A DNA stretch of 64,000 bases, from the NCBI GenBank assembly GCA_041660815.1, contig JBAZVN010000001.1, positions 310,001 through 374,000 of the forward strand. The letters are read 5' to 3'. The notes under the pieces are model-generated. The model ran no database searches and was not told where the DNA came from. It worked only from the letters and a program-made list of their open reading frames with translations. The stretch comes from PALSA-1006 sp041660815 (GTDB lineage Bacteria > Pseudomonadota > Gammaproteobacteria > Burkholderiales > Gallionellaceae). Shown piece by piece: positions 17,062-25,359 of this stretch (position 1 is the first letter of the stretch; every line of letters starts with the position of its first letter). Position numbers and translations under genes: made by a program.

Positions 17062-18829
17062 GCTGATACTCCTCATTTTTTTGGGTTGCGAATTCTAACA
17101 GAGCGGAAAAGTGCGCGGGATCTTTATGCGCCATTTGCTGCAGACCGGTCAAAGCACCGCGAAATTCGGCCGGATAGGACCACAATGCCTGATGTAACTG
17201 CAGCTTCGCTTCCGGCAAGCGATCTGCCATGGCGAGCAGCGACGCGTGACGATAAACCACCGGGGCAATCGGAATAAAGCGCATGGAACGCTCGTTAAGC
17301 ATCATTTTATCCGCCAAATGATCGGGACTTACATCGATCATGCCGGTCATAAACAGCTCGGCGTACGGCCTGAGCAAGGTATATTGATGCACAGCCACCA
17401 GACTTTCACGCAAACGTTGCGCGTACCCCGCATCGACACTGGACAAGGGACGCATCGCCAGAGTGACTTCCAGCTTTTTATAACCCTGATACAACTGCGC
17501 GAGTGACAATACGCCCAGCAATAACATCATGCCCAGCGAGATGCGCCCCAAATTGCGCAATTCCAGACGATAAAATTTATTTTCCATTAACCCCAAAGCC
17601 ACCGCAGCCACGCCGATGAAATAACCGTACCACAGCGGATATTCCAGCAGACTGTGAATGCCCAGCACGGCCAATATGCTGTATCCCCACCAATGATAAA
17701 TCGTACGTTGCGCAACCCAGACTTGGCGTAACCAAAGCCCCAGAGTGCCGAAGAAAATTGCCAGCCCGGCCAAACCCGTTTCGGCCGCCATTTGCATCAC
17801 CAGGTTATGCGCATTGTTATACAGACCGACAATGCGCAAATCTTGCAGCTGCGCGCCCATCTGAAAATGTTGCCAGGCATATTGCCCGACACCCGCTCCG
17901 AGGAACGGGTATTTCGCGAAAATCAACAGCGCCTCTTTCCACAGATACAGGCGAATCCCGCCGCTGCCTGTTTCATCACCAAACATGCGCTCTACGGTGG
18001 TAACCGAGCCGCTGCTACCGGCCAACCAGGGAATTTGCACCACGAGCTGCATCAGCGCAAAACCTGCCAGCAGCAATGCTGCATATTTAAGCAGCGGCAA
18101 AAAGGCTTTATCGCGGCGTTGCCAGAAGAATGCCAACGCGACCATAAATAGCAAATAAAACCAGGTACTGCGCGAACCGCTTAGCACCAGCACAAACAGC
18201 AGCGGAGTGACCAGTAACGCAGTTTGCCAAATGCGCAACGACCAGCGCATTTGCAGCAAACCGATGGAGGCCAATCCCAGCGAAAGGTAATTGGCAAAAT
18301 GATTGGGCTGCGCGATATTGCCATACACCGCCGCAGAGGTCTTAACCGTGACCACCGTATCCAAAAAAGTGTGCCAGCGATAATGTTGAATAATTCCAGC
18401 CACGGCATTCAGTTCGGCGCCCAAGGTCAAAAACACGGCCAGCACCGTTGCCACCAGGGGCAATCCCAACTCAAACCGCAATCGCTGTCCCAGCAAAACC
18501 AGCAAAGCAAACCACAGCAAATATAAAGTGAACAGCAATGTTTGATCAAAACTCAGCAGCTTGCCCATAAAATACTGGAGCAGCAACAGCATCATCATAC
18601 CCACCGGCAACAATACAATGCGCGGAATTTCGGGCTGCTGCCAATAGCGCTTGGTTACCAAAAGTGGCATGGCACACAAACTTAGCAGGGCGGCTCCCCA
18701 TTCCTGATAAAACGTGGTTATGGGGTAAGCATGATGAAAATACAGAAATGGCAGTGCCCACATTAACCCGACAATGGGCAGGCTAATATGGGCAAAAGAA
18801 ATGGAACGCAGGGAGAATTTGCTTAACAA
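17042..18829 (-). CDS. O-antigen ligase / pilin O-oligosaccharyltransferase (PglL-type, Wzy_C domain)
   Basis: A 595-residue protein with about a dozen membrane helices in the first 440 residues and a soluble C-terminal domain (Wzy_C_2 type). The Wzy_C periplasmic loop contains FPLGAG-like FLGAGVGQYAWQHFQ and the conserved NNAHNLVMQMAAETG near residue 335, the catalytic-histidine region of PglL/WaaL enzymes. PglL enzymes move lipid-linked glycans onto pilins or other periplasmic proteins; the MSHA-like pilin in this window is a natural but unproven substrate. Translation appears to begin at TTG 18829; an internal ATG at 18763 would cut into the first helix. Confidence 0.82.
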   Translation of the reverse strand: MLSKFSLRSISFAHISLPIVGLMWALPFLYFHHAYPITTFYQEWGAALLSLCAMPLLVTKRYWQQPEIPRIVLLPVGMMMLLLLQYFMGKLLSFDQTLLFTLYLLWFALLVLLGQRLRFELGLPLVATVLAVFLTLGAELNAVAGIIQHYRWHTFLDTVVTVKTSAAVYGNIAQPNHFANYLSLGLASIGLLQMRWSLRIWQTALLVTPLLFVLVLSGSRSTWFYLLFMVALAFFWQRRDKAFLPLLKYAALLLAGFALMQLVVQIPWLAGSSGSVTTVERMFGDETGSGGIRLYLWKEALLIFAKYPFLGAGVGQYAWQHFQMGAQLQDLRIVGLYNNAHNLVMQMAAETGLAGLAIFFGTLGLWLRQVWVAQRTIYHWWGYSILAVLGIHSLLEYPLWYGYFIGVAAVALGLMENKFYRLELRNLGRISLGMMLLLGVLSLAQLYQGYKKLEVTLAMRPLSSVDAGYAQRLRESLVAVHQYTLLRPYAELFMTGMIDVSPDHLADKMMLNERSMRFIPIAPVVYRHASLLAMADRLPEAKLQLHQALWSYPAEFRGALTGLQQMAHKDPAHFSALLEFATQKNEEYQRAVLAK

Positions 18830-19125
18830 CGGCTTAAAACCTAAATTGGGTTGGACAAAATTGCATGGGCGGCGATTTTAACCCAAATAATCCATTAGAG
18901 ATTGGTGAGCCTAAAAATCAAGGTGTTGAAAGTCGGGATTGAGCGTGTACTGTTGGGGCTTTAGCCCTTTACAGCCACGGCCTACTCCTTGCGGGTGCAT
19001 CCCGACGGTGCCGGATTACAACGCAGAAACGTCGGGATGAATCCCGACCTGCGCACTTAATGAATGATCTGGGCTTAACCTAAAATCAGGCCACGGAGAA
19101 CACCCCGAAGTGCGCGGCGGTCGCA
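18830..19125. repeat. Intergenic region with short palindromes
   Basis: No gene is seen in these 296 bases between the ligase and regulator genes. They contain GGGCTTTAGCCC (about 18958-18969), GTGCATCCCGAC, and a perfect palindrome GTCGGGAT-GA-ATCCCGAC (19031-19048), a pattern typical of dispersed repeats in these genomes. The palindrome and the nearby GCATCCCGAC could fold together. No promoter or terminator could be placed securely. Confidence 0.55.
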
Positions 19126-19428
19126 CTAAACCGAGCAAAACACATCGCGCATCATGCTCACCAGCTTTAAGGTCCGCGGATCACTGATTCGATAAATTAC
19201 CCGATTCGCCTCTTTACGTGTGGACAACACATCCTTGTCGCGCAAAATAGCCAAATGTTGTGAAATATTGCTCTGTGAGGTTCCCACATAATTAACGATA
19301 TCTTGCACGCTTAACTCATCCGCCGCCAGGACGCATAATATTTTCAAGCGTAGCGGATGCGCCATGGCTTTCATTGCCAAAGCTGCTTGTGTAATATCTT
19401 CATCTTTATCAATTAAATGGTCACTCAT
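19126..19428 (-). CDS. ArsR-family regulator, probable persulfide/sulfide-responsive YgaV/BigR type
   Basis: A 100-residue winged-helix repressor. The recognition helix lies in TSQSNISQHLAILRDKDVL (about residues 50-68). The metal-site ELCVCDL of arsenic sensors is replaced by ELSVQDIV, so it is not a classical ArsR. Instead Cys32 (KILCVLAAD) and Cys98 (RDVFCSV) are 66 residues apart, as are the two redox cysteines of BigR and SqrR, and the N-terminal MKAMAHPLRLKILCVL resembles E. coli YgaV. Those proteins release DNA when the pair forms a tetrasulfide link. The divergent gene is gpmI and a membrane rhodanese lies 2 kb away. Confidence 0.85.
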   Translation of the reverse strand: MSDHLIDKDEDITQAALAMKAMAHPLRLKILCVLAADELSVQDIVNYVGTSQSNISQHLAILRDKDVLSTRKEANRVIYRISDPRTLKLVSMMRDVFCSV

Positions 19429-19471
19429 GGGTCTCTATCCTTGTTTAGCTGGGAGCGGTAAATTCTTGAAA

Positions 19472-19499
19472 TCGAAAATTCTTGAAATCGGCTAAAATG
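19472..19499. repeat. Tandem 14-15-base direct repeat upstream of the ArsR-type gene
   Basis: ATTCTTGAAATCG occurs twice in tandem with a short AAA spacer in the gap between the regulator and gpmI. The gap also holds an ATTAGC palindrome. A role in regulator binding is possible but not shown. Confidence 0.55.
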
Positions 19500-19530
19500 C
19501 GCACCCCATAGTTTGAAGATTTAACGATAG

Positions 19531-19546
19531 ATTAGCAATAGCTAAT
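19531..19546. promoter_or_regulatory. Candidate operator palindrome in the arsR-type / gpmI divergent region
   Basis: A perfect inverted repeat ATTAGC-AATA-GCTAAT lies 41 bases before the gpmI start and about 100 bases before the regulator start. ArsR-family repressors bind AT-rich inverted repeats of this size. That it is the operator for the adjacent regulator is inference. Confidence 0.45.
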
Positions 19547-19586
19547 ATTGAATATTTTGCCGCCTTCCCAAGAAAGTTAAACCAGA

Positions 19587-21113
19587 ATGAAAATCACGCC
19601 CGTTCTTCTCCTCATCCTAGATGGCTTTGGTTACCGCGAAGATACTGACTACAACGCCGTCTCCGCCGCAAAAAAACCCAATTGGGACAACTGCTGGCAC
19701 GACTATCCGCACACCCTGATCAATGCATCGGAATTGCACGTCGGTTTACCGCGCGGACAAATGGGCAACTCCGAAGTGGGGCATCTTAATATCGGTGCGG
19801 GACGGGTGGTTTATCAGGACTTAACCCGGGTCGACGTGGCCATTGAAGACGGCAGCTTTTACAGCAACCCTGCGCTGAATAAAGCCGTGCAAGACGCACT
19901 CGCGCAAAATTCCACCCTGCATATTCTCGGGCTCCTTTCCCCCGGCGGCGTGCATAGCCACGAACAACATATTTTTGCCATGCTGGAATTGGCTGCGCGG
20001 GCCGGATTGAAAAAAATTGCCGTGCATGCGTTTTTGGATGGACGTGACACCCCGCCCCGCAGCGCGGCGCAATCCCTGCAGTTATTGCAGGATAAATGTA
20101 ACGCACTGGGCGTGGGCCACATCGCCACCATCAGCGGGCGCTTCTTCGGCATGGACAGAGACAATCGCTGGGAACGCGTACAAATTGCCTATGATATGTT
20201 CACCTTGGGGACTGCGCCCTGTACCGCCGGCAGTGCAGCCGAAGGCTTGGAGCAAGCTTATGCGCGCGGGGAAAATGATGAATTTGTGCAGGCCACGATC
20301 ATCGGCACGGCAACGCCGATGCAGGATGGCGATGCGGTAGTCTTCATGAATTTCCGTGCCGATCGTGCACGCGAAATGACCCGCGCGCTGACCGATGCAA
20401 AATTTGACGGCTTCGCACGCGCTCACTTTCCCAAACTGAGCAACTTCACCACCCTCAGTAGCTATGGCGAAGAATTTACCCTGCCCACCGCTTACGCGCC
20501 CACCTCAATTCACAATGGACTGGGCGAATATCTGGGCAATTTGGGACTCAAGCAATTGCGCATTGCCGAAACTGAAAAATACGCGCATGTCACCTATTTT
20601 ATGAATGGCGGCATCGAACAACCGAACCCGGGCGAAGACCGTATTCTCGTTCCGTCACCGAAAGTGGCCACTTACGACTTACAGCCCGAGATGAGCGCTT
20701 TTGCCGTGACCGATAAACTCGAAGAAGCCATTCGCAGCCGCCAATACCACGCCATTATGTGCAACTACGCCAACGGCGACATGGTGGGACACAGCGGTAA
20801 TCTGGAAGCGGCAATTAAAGCCATCGAAACATTGGATGTGTGCGTGGGACGCGTGGTTAAAGCCATGCTGGAAATAGGCGGGGAAGTCATCATTACCGCC
20901 GACCACGGCAATGCCGAACAAATGCGCGATCTCGCCACCCAACAAGCTCACACCGCACATACCCTGAATTTGGTTCCGCTCATTTATATCGGGCGCAAGG
21001 CCAACATTGCCGCAAGCGGTGCATTGCAGGACATCGCCCCAACCCTGTTGAACATGATGGGTTTGCCCAAGCCGCCAGAAATGACCGGCACTTCACTCAT
21101 CGAAATTTTGTGA
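19587..21113 (+). CDS. gpmI: 2,3-bisphosphoglycerate-independent phosphoglycerate mutase
   Basis: A 508-residue manganese enzyme that interconverts 3- and 2-phosphoglycerate in glycolysis/gluconeogenesis. The metal site appears as LLILDGFG at the N-terminus, the catalytic Ser62 lies in MGNSEVGHLNIGAGR, and HAFLDGRDTPP and ITADHGNAEQM supply further ligands. Length is normal for the family. Its stop codon overlaps the GTG start of envC, so the two genes form a coupled pair, a frequent arrangement in proteobacteria. Confidence 0.97.
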   Translation: MKITPVLLLILDGFGYREDTDYNAVSAAKKPNWDNCWHDYPHTLINASELHVGLPRGQMGNSEVGHLNIGAGRVVYQDLTRVDVAIEDGSFYSNPALNKAVQDALAQNSTLHILGLLSPGGVHSHEQHIFAMLELAARAGLKKIAVHAFLDGRDTPPRSAAQSLQLLQDKCNALGVGHIATISGRFFGMDRDNRWERVQIAYDMFTLGTAPCTAGSAAEGLEQAYARGENDEFVQATIIGTATPMQDGDAVVFMNFRADRAREMTRALTDAKFDGFARAHFPKLSNFTTLSSYGEEFTLPTAYAPTSIHNGLGEYLGNLGLKQLRIAETEKYAHVTYFMNGGIEQPNPGEDRILVPSPKVATYDLQPEMSAFAVTDKLEEAIRSRQYHAIMCNYANGDMVGHSGNLEAAIKAIETLDVCVGRVVKAMLEIGGEVIITADHGNAEQMRDLATQQAHTAHTLNLVPLIYIGRKANIAASGALQDIAPTLLNMMGLPKPPEMTGTSLIEIL

Positions 21114-22294
21114 GCGTTTTTTTGCGCTTACTTGTTTTATTGCTGTGTCTTGGGCTCTTTCCGGGCGCGGGCAACTCTGCCCACGCCTCCAAGCAGGATG
21201 AGCTTGAGAATTTACGCAATAGAATCAATGAGTTGCAAAAAGAGTTTGAGAAAACCAGCGAATCAAAAACCGAAGCTTCCGATGCACTGCGCGAATCGGA
21301 GCGCTCGATTAGCAACAGCAACCGCCATTTAAAAGAGCTGGCACTTCAGCAGGGCGCAGCCAGTCACGCGTTTGATCAGTTGCAAAAAAAATCGCTGCAG
21401 TTGGAAAAAGATATGCGCAATGAGCAAACGCTACTCAGCAAATTGCTGTATCAGCAATACCTGGGTGGCAAGCAGGAATACCTGAAATTGCTACTGAATA
21501 ATCATGACCCCAACCAGGTTACCCGCGAGCTGCGTTATTACGATTACATCGCCCGCAGTCGCGCCGACTGGTTAAATACCCTGCGCGGCAACTTGTCACA
21601 GTTGCAAGCGGTGGCGGCAGAAACATTGGAAAAAACCCGGGAAATTGCCGCACTGCAAATCGAAGAACGTACGCAGCGCAACAATCTGGATAACGAAAAA
21701 AATGCGCGCCAAAAAACGCTGAATAAAATTGCCCAGCAACTGCAGCAACAACGCCGCGATTTGGGACGTTTGCAGCGCAATGAAAATCGTTTGTCACAAT
21801 TGGTTGAGAGATTGTCCAAAATACTCTCGAAGAGCCAAAGAAAAAATATCCCGCGCAATGAAAGATTGCCGGACAGCGCTTTTGATGAAAAACCCTTCGC
21901 GACCTTAAAAGGCAAACTGGCACTTCCCGTGCAGGGCGATATTACCAACCAGTTTGGCGACACCCGCCCGGACAGCACGGTATTGTGGAAAGGGCTGTTT
22001 TTACGCGCGAATGCGAGTCAGTCGGTAAAATCGGTGGCAGCCGGCCGGGTGGTATTTGCCGATTGGCTGCGTGGTTTTGGTAATTTGCTGATTATCGACC
22101 ACGGTCAGGGTTATATGAGTTTATACGGCAATAACGAAGCCTTGCTAAAACAGGTTGGCGACACATTGCGCGGCGGAGAAACCATCGCCTCGGTCGGCAA
22201 CAGCGGCGGCAATGAAGAATCCGGTTTATACTTTGAGCTGCGTTATGAAGGAAAACCGCTGGACCCTCTAAAGTGGGTAGCCAGATTACGCTAA
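21110..22294 (+). CDS. envC: Murein hydrolase activator EnvC
   Basis: A 394-residue periplasmic protein with a signal peptide (residues 1-26), a long coiled coil (about 28-245) and a C-terminal LytM/M23-like domain (about 270-390). The zinc-site histidines of active M23 peptidases are missing: the first is replaced in VLWKGLFL and the HxH is YFELR, so it should be an activator of division amidases, as EnvC is, not an enzyme. The start is GTG overlapping the gpmI stop. Its own TAA stop is the first bases of a truncated MITE-like repeat. Confidence 0.92.
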   Translation: MSVFLRLLVLLLCLGLFPGAGNSAHASKQDELENLRNRINELQKEFEKTSESKTEASDALRESERSISNSNRHLKELALQQGAASHAFDQLQKKSLQLEKDMRNEQTLLSKLLYQQYLGGKQEYLKLLLNNHDPNQVTRELRYYDYIARSRADWLNTLRGNLSQLQAVAAETLEKTREIAALQIEERTQRNNLDNEKNARQKTLNKIAQQLQQQRRDLGRLQRNENRLSQLVERLSKILSKSQRKNIPRNERLPDSAFDEKPFATLKGKLALPVQGDITNQFGDTRPDSTVLWKGLFLRANASQSVKSVAAGRVVFADWLRGFGNLLIIDHGQGYMSLYGNNEALLKQVGDTLRGGETIASVGNSGGNEESGLYFELRYEGKPLDPLKWVARLR

Positions 22295-22356
22295 AAATTG
22301 AATTTACTTCGCTATGCGGCGTTGTTTACGAAAAATTAAAATTTTAAGAACGCCCT
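22292..22356. mobile_element. MITE-like repeat, truncated copy D
   Basis: About 65 bases retaining one end and part of the core (TAAAAATTGAATTTACTTCG, then a degenerate end AAGAACGCCCT). The middle is deleted relative to the 143-base copies. The TAA stop codon of envC is formed at its left edge. Confidence 0.75.
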
Positions 22357-22392
22357 AAAAACTAGCGACAGAACTTTTTGAAAGGTAACACC

Positions 22393-23796
22393 ATGCAGCG
22401 TCGTTTTGAAAAATTTGGACTAGTGGCCGTCGGCCTGATTGCGGGTGTATTCATTAGCTTGCATATTTCCGCCATCGCGGAAAAAGACACACTTACCCCG
22501 CTGCCGGTGGAAGAGTTGCGCGCCTTTTCAGAAGTTTTTGGACGCATCAAAAGCGATTATGTGGAACCGGTGACCGATAAAAAACTGATCACCGAAGCGA
22601 TTAACGGCATGCTTAGCGGACTTGATCCGCACTCTTCCTATTTGGACGCGGACGGCTTTAAAGAACTGCAAGTCGGAACGCAGGGCGAATTCGGCGGATT
22701 GGGGATTGAAGTCGGCATGGAAGACGGCCTGATTAAAGTGATTTCCCCCATCGAAGATACGCCCGCGTACCACGCGGGAATTAAAAGTGGCGACCTGATT
22801 ATCAAACTGGATGATTCGCTGGTTAAAGGCCTGTCGCTGAATGACGCGGTCAAACGCATGCGCGGCAAGCCCGGCAGCAAAATCAATCTGACGATTGTTC
22901 GCAAGAGCGAACCCAAGCCGATGGTTATCAGCATCGTGCGCGCCGTCATTAAAGTGCAAAGTGTAAAATCCAAACTGATCGAGCCCGGTTATGTGTTTGT
23001 ACGCATTACACAATTTCAAGAGCACACCGGTGAAAGTCTGGCAACCGCACTGGATAACCTGCTCAAACAAAGCGATGGCAATCTCAAAGGAGTCGTGCTG
23101 GATCTGCGCAACGATCCGGGCGGCCTGCTAACGGCCGCCGTGGGCGTATCCGCCGCCTTTCTGCCCAAAGATACGCTGGTTGTATATACCGAAGGTCGCA
23201 CCGCTGACGCAAAAATGCGCCTGACTGCTACCCCGGAAAATTACCTGCGCGGCGATACTGCCAATGACTACCTGAAAAATATACCCGCCGTGTATAAAAA
23301 TATCCCCATGGTGGTACTGGTGAATGGCGGCTCGGCTTCGGCTTCCGAAATTGTGGCGGGTGCCTTGCAGGATCATAAACGTGCCGTCATTATGGGCACG
23401 CAAACTTTTGGCAAAGGGTCGGTACAAACCATTCTGCCGCTGGGCAATAACACGGCCATTAAATTAACAACCGCGCGTTACTACACCCCGGGGGGACGCT
23501 CGATTCAAGCCAAAGGAATTGTTCCCGATATTCTGGTGGAAGATCCGGCCACCGCCGCAATGGATAACTCCTTCCGTTTGCGCGAAGCCGATCTTGATCA
23601 TCATTTGAGCAATGATCGCCCATCCGGAGAGAAGGTTGAAGAACCCGGCGTTAAACCGGATACCCAGCCTGCGCCTAAAGCAAAACCCGGAGATAACACA
23701 AAAGTTGAAGCTACCGAATTTGGCTCAAAAAATGATTATCAATTAAATCAAGCAGTTAACCTACTCAAGGGAATGAATATTTTGAGTGGAAAGTGA
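22393..23796 (+). CDS. ctpA: Carboxy-terminal processing protease (S41 family)
   Basis: A 467-residue periplasmic serine protease with a signal anchor (residues 6-26), a PDZ domain (about 90-175, beginning GEFGGLGIEVG) and the S41 catalytic domain. The Ser/Lys dyad is seen as the serine cluster GGSASASEI (residues 312-319) and Lys341 in GTQTFGKGSVQT. The tail is Pro/Lys rich. ATG 22393 follows GAAAGGT; an upstream TTG at 22378 is unlikely. envC and ctpA are neighbours in many proteobacteria. Confidence 0.95.
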   Translation: MQRRFEKFGLVAVGLIAGVFISLHISAIAEKDTLTPLPVEELRAFSEVFGRIKSDYVEPVTDKKLITEAINGMLSGLDPHSSYLDADGFKELQVGTQGEFGGLGIEVGMEDGLIKVISPIEDTPAYHAGIKSGDLIIKLDDSLVKGLSLNDAVKRMRGKPGSKINLTIVRKSEPKPMVISIVRAVIKVQSVKSKLIEPGYVFVRITQFQEHTGESLATALDNLLKQSDGNLKGVVLDLRNDPGGLLTAAVGVSAAFLPKDTLVVYTEGRTADAKMRLTATPENYLRGDTANDYLKNIPAVYKNIPMVVLVNGGSASASEIVAGALQDHKRAVIMGTQTFGKGSVQTILPLGNNTAIKLTTARYYTPGGRSIQAKGIVPDILVEDPATAAMDNSFRLREADLDHHLSNDRPSGEKVEEPGVKPDTQPAPKAKPGDNTKVEATEFGSKNDYQLNQAVNLLKGMNILSGK

Positions 23797-23812
23797 ACGG
23801 GAAAGCAAGCTT

Positions 23813-24214
23813 ATGAACCCTTTTGAACTGTTAAAAACGCGTGAACTTATTTTCGCGGAAGACTCACCCAACGAGGTTGAGCAAGCCTATTTGCTACTCA
23901 GTAGCATGGAAAAATTGAAAGTCGAAAAAGGCGCTCAGGCAAACAGTTTAATTATTCATTACAGCCTGGAAAATTATACCCACGAAGGGCTGGAAAACGC
24001 GTTACTCAAAGATGGCTTCCACTTCAAAGAAAGCTTTTTCGACAAAATTCACAAGCATCTGGTGCACTATTGTGAAGATGTGCAATACCACAATCTCAGC
24101 ACGCCGGAACATGCCACCAAGAAAAATGAATCCGGCGTATTCGCCAACGTGTACGACAATCATCCTCACGGCAATCATGACGACACGCCCAAAGACCTGC
24201 GCGAATACAAATAA
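23813..24214 (+). CDS. Uncharacterised small protein with His/Asp-rich tail
   Basis: I do not recognise this 133-residue protein. It has no signal peptide or membrane helix. The N-terminal half reads like an alpha/beta unit in which SSMEKLKVEKG precedes SLIIHYSLENYTHEGLENAL, and the C-terminal part is rich in His and Asp (VYDNHPHGNHDDTPKD), possibly metal binding. It lies 17 bases behind ctpA and 6 bases before the MoeB/ThiF gene, so the three are probably co-transcribed. The phrase LIIHYSLENYTHEGLE hints at a protein that handles a metal or cation, but no function can be named. Confidence 0.75.
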   Translation: MNPFELLKTRELIFAEDSPNEVEQAYLLLSSMEKLKVEKGAQANSLIIHYSLENYTHEGLENALLKDGFHFKESFFDKIHKHLVHYCEDVQYHNLSTPEHATKKNESGVFANVYDNHPHGNHDDTPKDLREYK

Positions 24215-24220
24215 CCCCGT

Positions 24221-24982
24221 ATGAACGATCAGCAACTGCTGCGCTACAGCCGGCATATTTTATTGCCGGAAATTGGCATCGACGGCCAGCAAAAAATAGA
24301 TGGGGCAAATGCTCTCATTGTCGGCGCGGGTGGCTTGGGCTCTCCCGCCGCGCTATATTTGGCCGCCAGTGGCGTGGGCACACTTACCCTGTGCGACGAC
24401 GACAGCGTTGATCTGACTAATCTGCAACGCCAAATTGTGCATCGCAGCGGCAGCGTCGGCGACAGCAAAGTGAGGTCGGCAGCAAAAACGCTGCTGGAAA
24501 TTAATCCGGAAATTAAAGTCGTGGCGCTGCAAGAACGGATTGCCGCTGAACGAATGCTGGAACTCGTAGCACAAGCGGATGTGATTCTGGATTGCAGCGA
24601 TAATTTTGCCACGCGCTATGCGCTAAACCATGCCTGCATAAAAATGGGAAAACCGCTGGTATCGGGAGCCGCGATAAAATTTTCCGGGCAAATTAGCGTG
24701 TTTGATTTTCGCCGCGCGGACAGCCCCTGCTACAACTGCCTGTATCCCGAAGAAATGGAAAGCGAAGAAATTCGTTGCGCAACCATGGGCGTATTTGCAC
24801 CTCTGGTCGGCATCATCGGCAGCCTGCAAGCCGCTGAAGCCCTGAAATTAATTCTGGATATTCCCGGCACGCTTACCGGAAAACTAGTATTAGTGGACGC
24901 ACTCAGCATGGAAATACGTACGATCAAACTAAGTCGGGATGGTCAGTGTTCGATGTGTGGGCAACACCGCATAGCGAAGTAA
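24221..24982 (+). CDS. moeB: ThiF/MoeB/HesA family adenylyltransferase
   Basis: A 253-residue E1-like enzyme. The nucleotide motif GAGGLGSPAALYLAASGVG is near residues 31-49, R/N-loop residues DDDSVDLTNLQRQIVH follow, and the zinc site is CYNC (near 170) and CSMC (near 244). It adenylates the C-terminal glycine of a ubiquitin-like sulfur carrier (MoaD or ThiS), so it could serve molybdopterin or thiamine synthesis; MoeB is the closer guess. The last residues (QHRIAK) and stop are read from a remnant of the MITE-like repeat (24962-24996). Confidence 0.88.
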   Translation: MNDQQLLRYSRHILLPEIGIDGQQKIDGANALIVGAGGLGSPAALYLAASGVGTLTLCDDDSVDLTNLQRQIVHRSGSVGDSKVRSAAKTLLEINPEIKVVALQERIAAERMLELVAQADVILDCSDNFATRYALNHACIKMGKPLVSGAAIKFSGQISVFDFRRADSPCYNCLYPEEMESEEIRCATMGVFAPLVGIIGSLQAAEALKLILDIPGTLTGKLVLVDALSMEIRTIKLSRDGQCSMCGQHRIAK

Positions 24983-24996
24983 ATCCAATTATTAAA
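24962..24996. repeat. Remnant of the MITE-like repeat forming the moeB 3' end
   Basis: GCAACACCGCATAGCGAAGT followed by AAATCCAATTATTA aligns with the repeat end GCAACGCAGCATCGCGAAGT-AAATTCAATTTTTA, with several differences. The moeB stop TAA sits within it. The match is partial, so chance cannot be excluded. Confidence 0.5.
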
Positions 24997-24997
24997 A

Positions 24998-25216
24998 TCA
25001 GTCTTCCGCATAACGATTCGGCAGCGCATTGATCAGCTCGATAAGCACCGCACGCACTTGTTTTTCATCGCAGCCCATCAACACCGCATCGTCTAATGCA
25101 TCCATGCATATCTGATTGATTTCAATCAGATTTTCCCGTAGTACTTTATTTTTCTCCACGCAGGCAATCACCTCACCCGCGGGAGAACGCCAAATAATTT
25201 GCTTGCGATGCGGCAT
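24998..25216 (-). CDS. Small conserved protein of unknown function
   Basis: A 72-residue cytosolic protein. It begins PHRKQIIWRSPAGEVIACVE, with a short beta segment, then a helix (ENLIEINQICMDALDDAVLM) and a DEKQVRAVLIELINALPN helix. It resembles short proteins often found in betaproteobacteria, but I know no function. ATG 25216 stands directly beside a MITE-like repeat whose end GAGGCGCCCTA supplies the ribosome site. Confidence 0.7.
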   Translation of the reverse strand: MPHRKQIIWRSPAGEVIACVEKNKVLRENLIEINQICMDALDDAVLMGCDEKQVRAVLIELINALPNRYAED

Positions 25217-25217
25217 T

Positions 25218-25358
25218 AGGGCGCCTCAAAAAATTCAATTTTCGAAGCTAGGCAAGACGCGAATAAAAAATTAGGATGCAGCATATGCATGATATGTAAG
25301 GAGTAATTTTTTGTGAGCAACGCAGCATCGCGAAGTAAATTTAATTTTATAAGTGCCC
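25218..25358. mobile_element. MITE-like repeat, copy B
   Basis: About 141 bases, colinear with copy A (core GAAGCTAGGCAAGACGCGAA, then GCATATGCATGATATGTAAG and CAACGCAGCATCGCGAAG) and with the terminal repeats AGGGCGCCTC and TAAGTGCCC slightly decayed. It exactly fills the gap between dcd and the 72-residue gene. Confidence 0.88.
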
Positions 25359-25359
25359 G

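Noticed and set aside
21110..22294. EnvC as an active M23 metallopeptidase
   Set aside because: The zinc-site histidines are replaced (VLWKGLFL, YFELR) and the long coiled coil fits the amidase activator.
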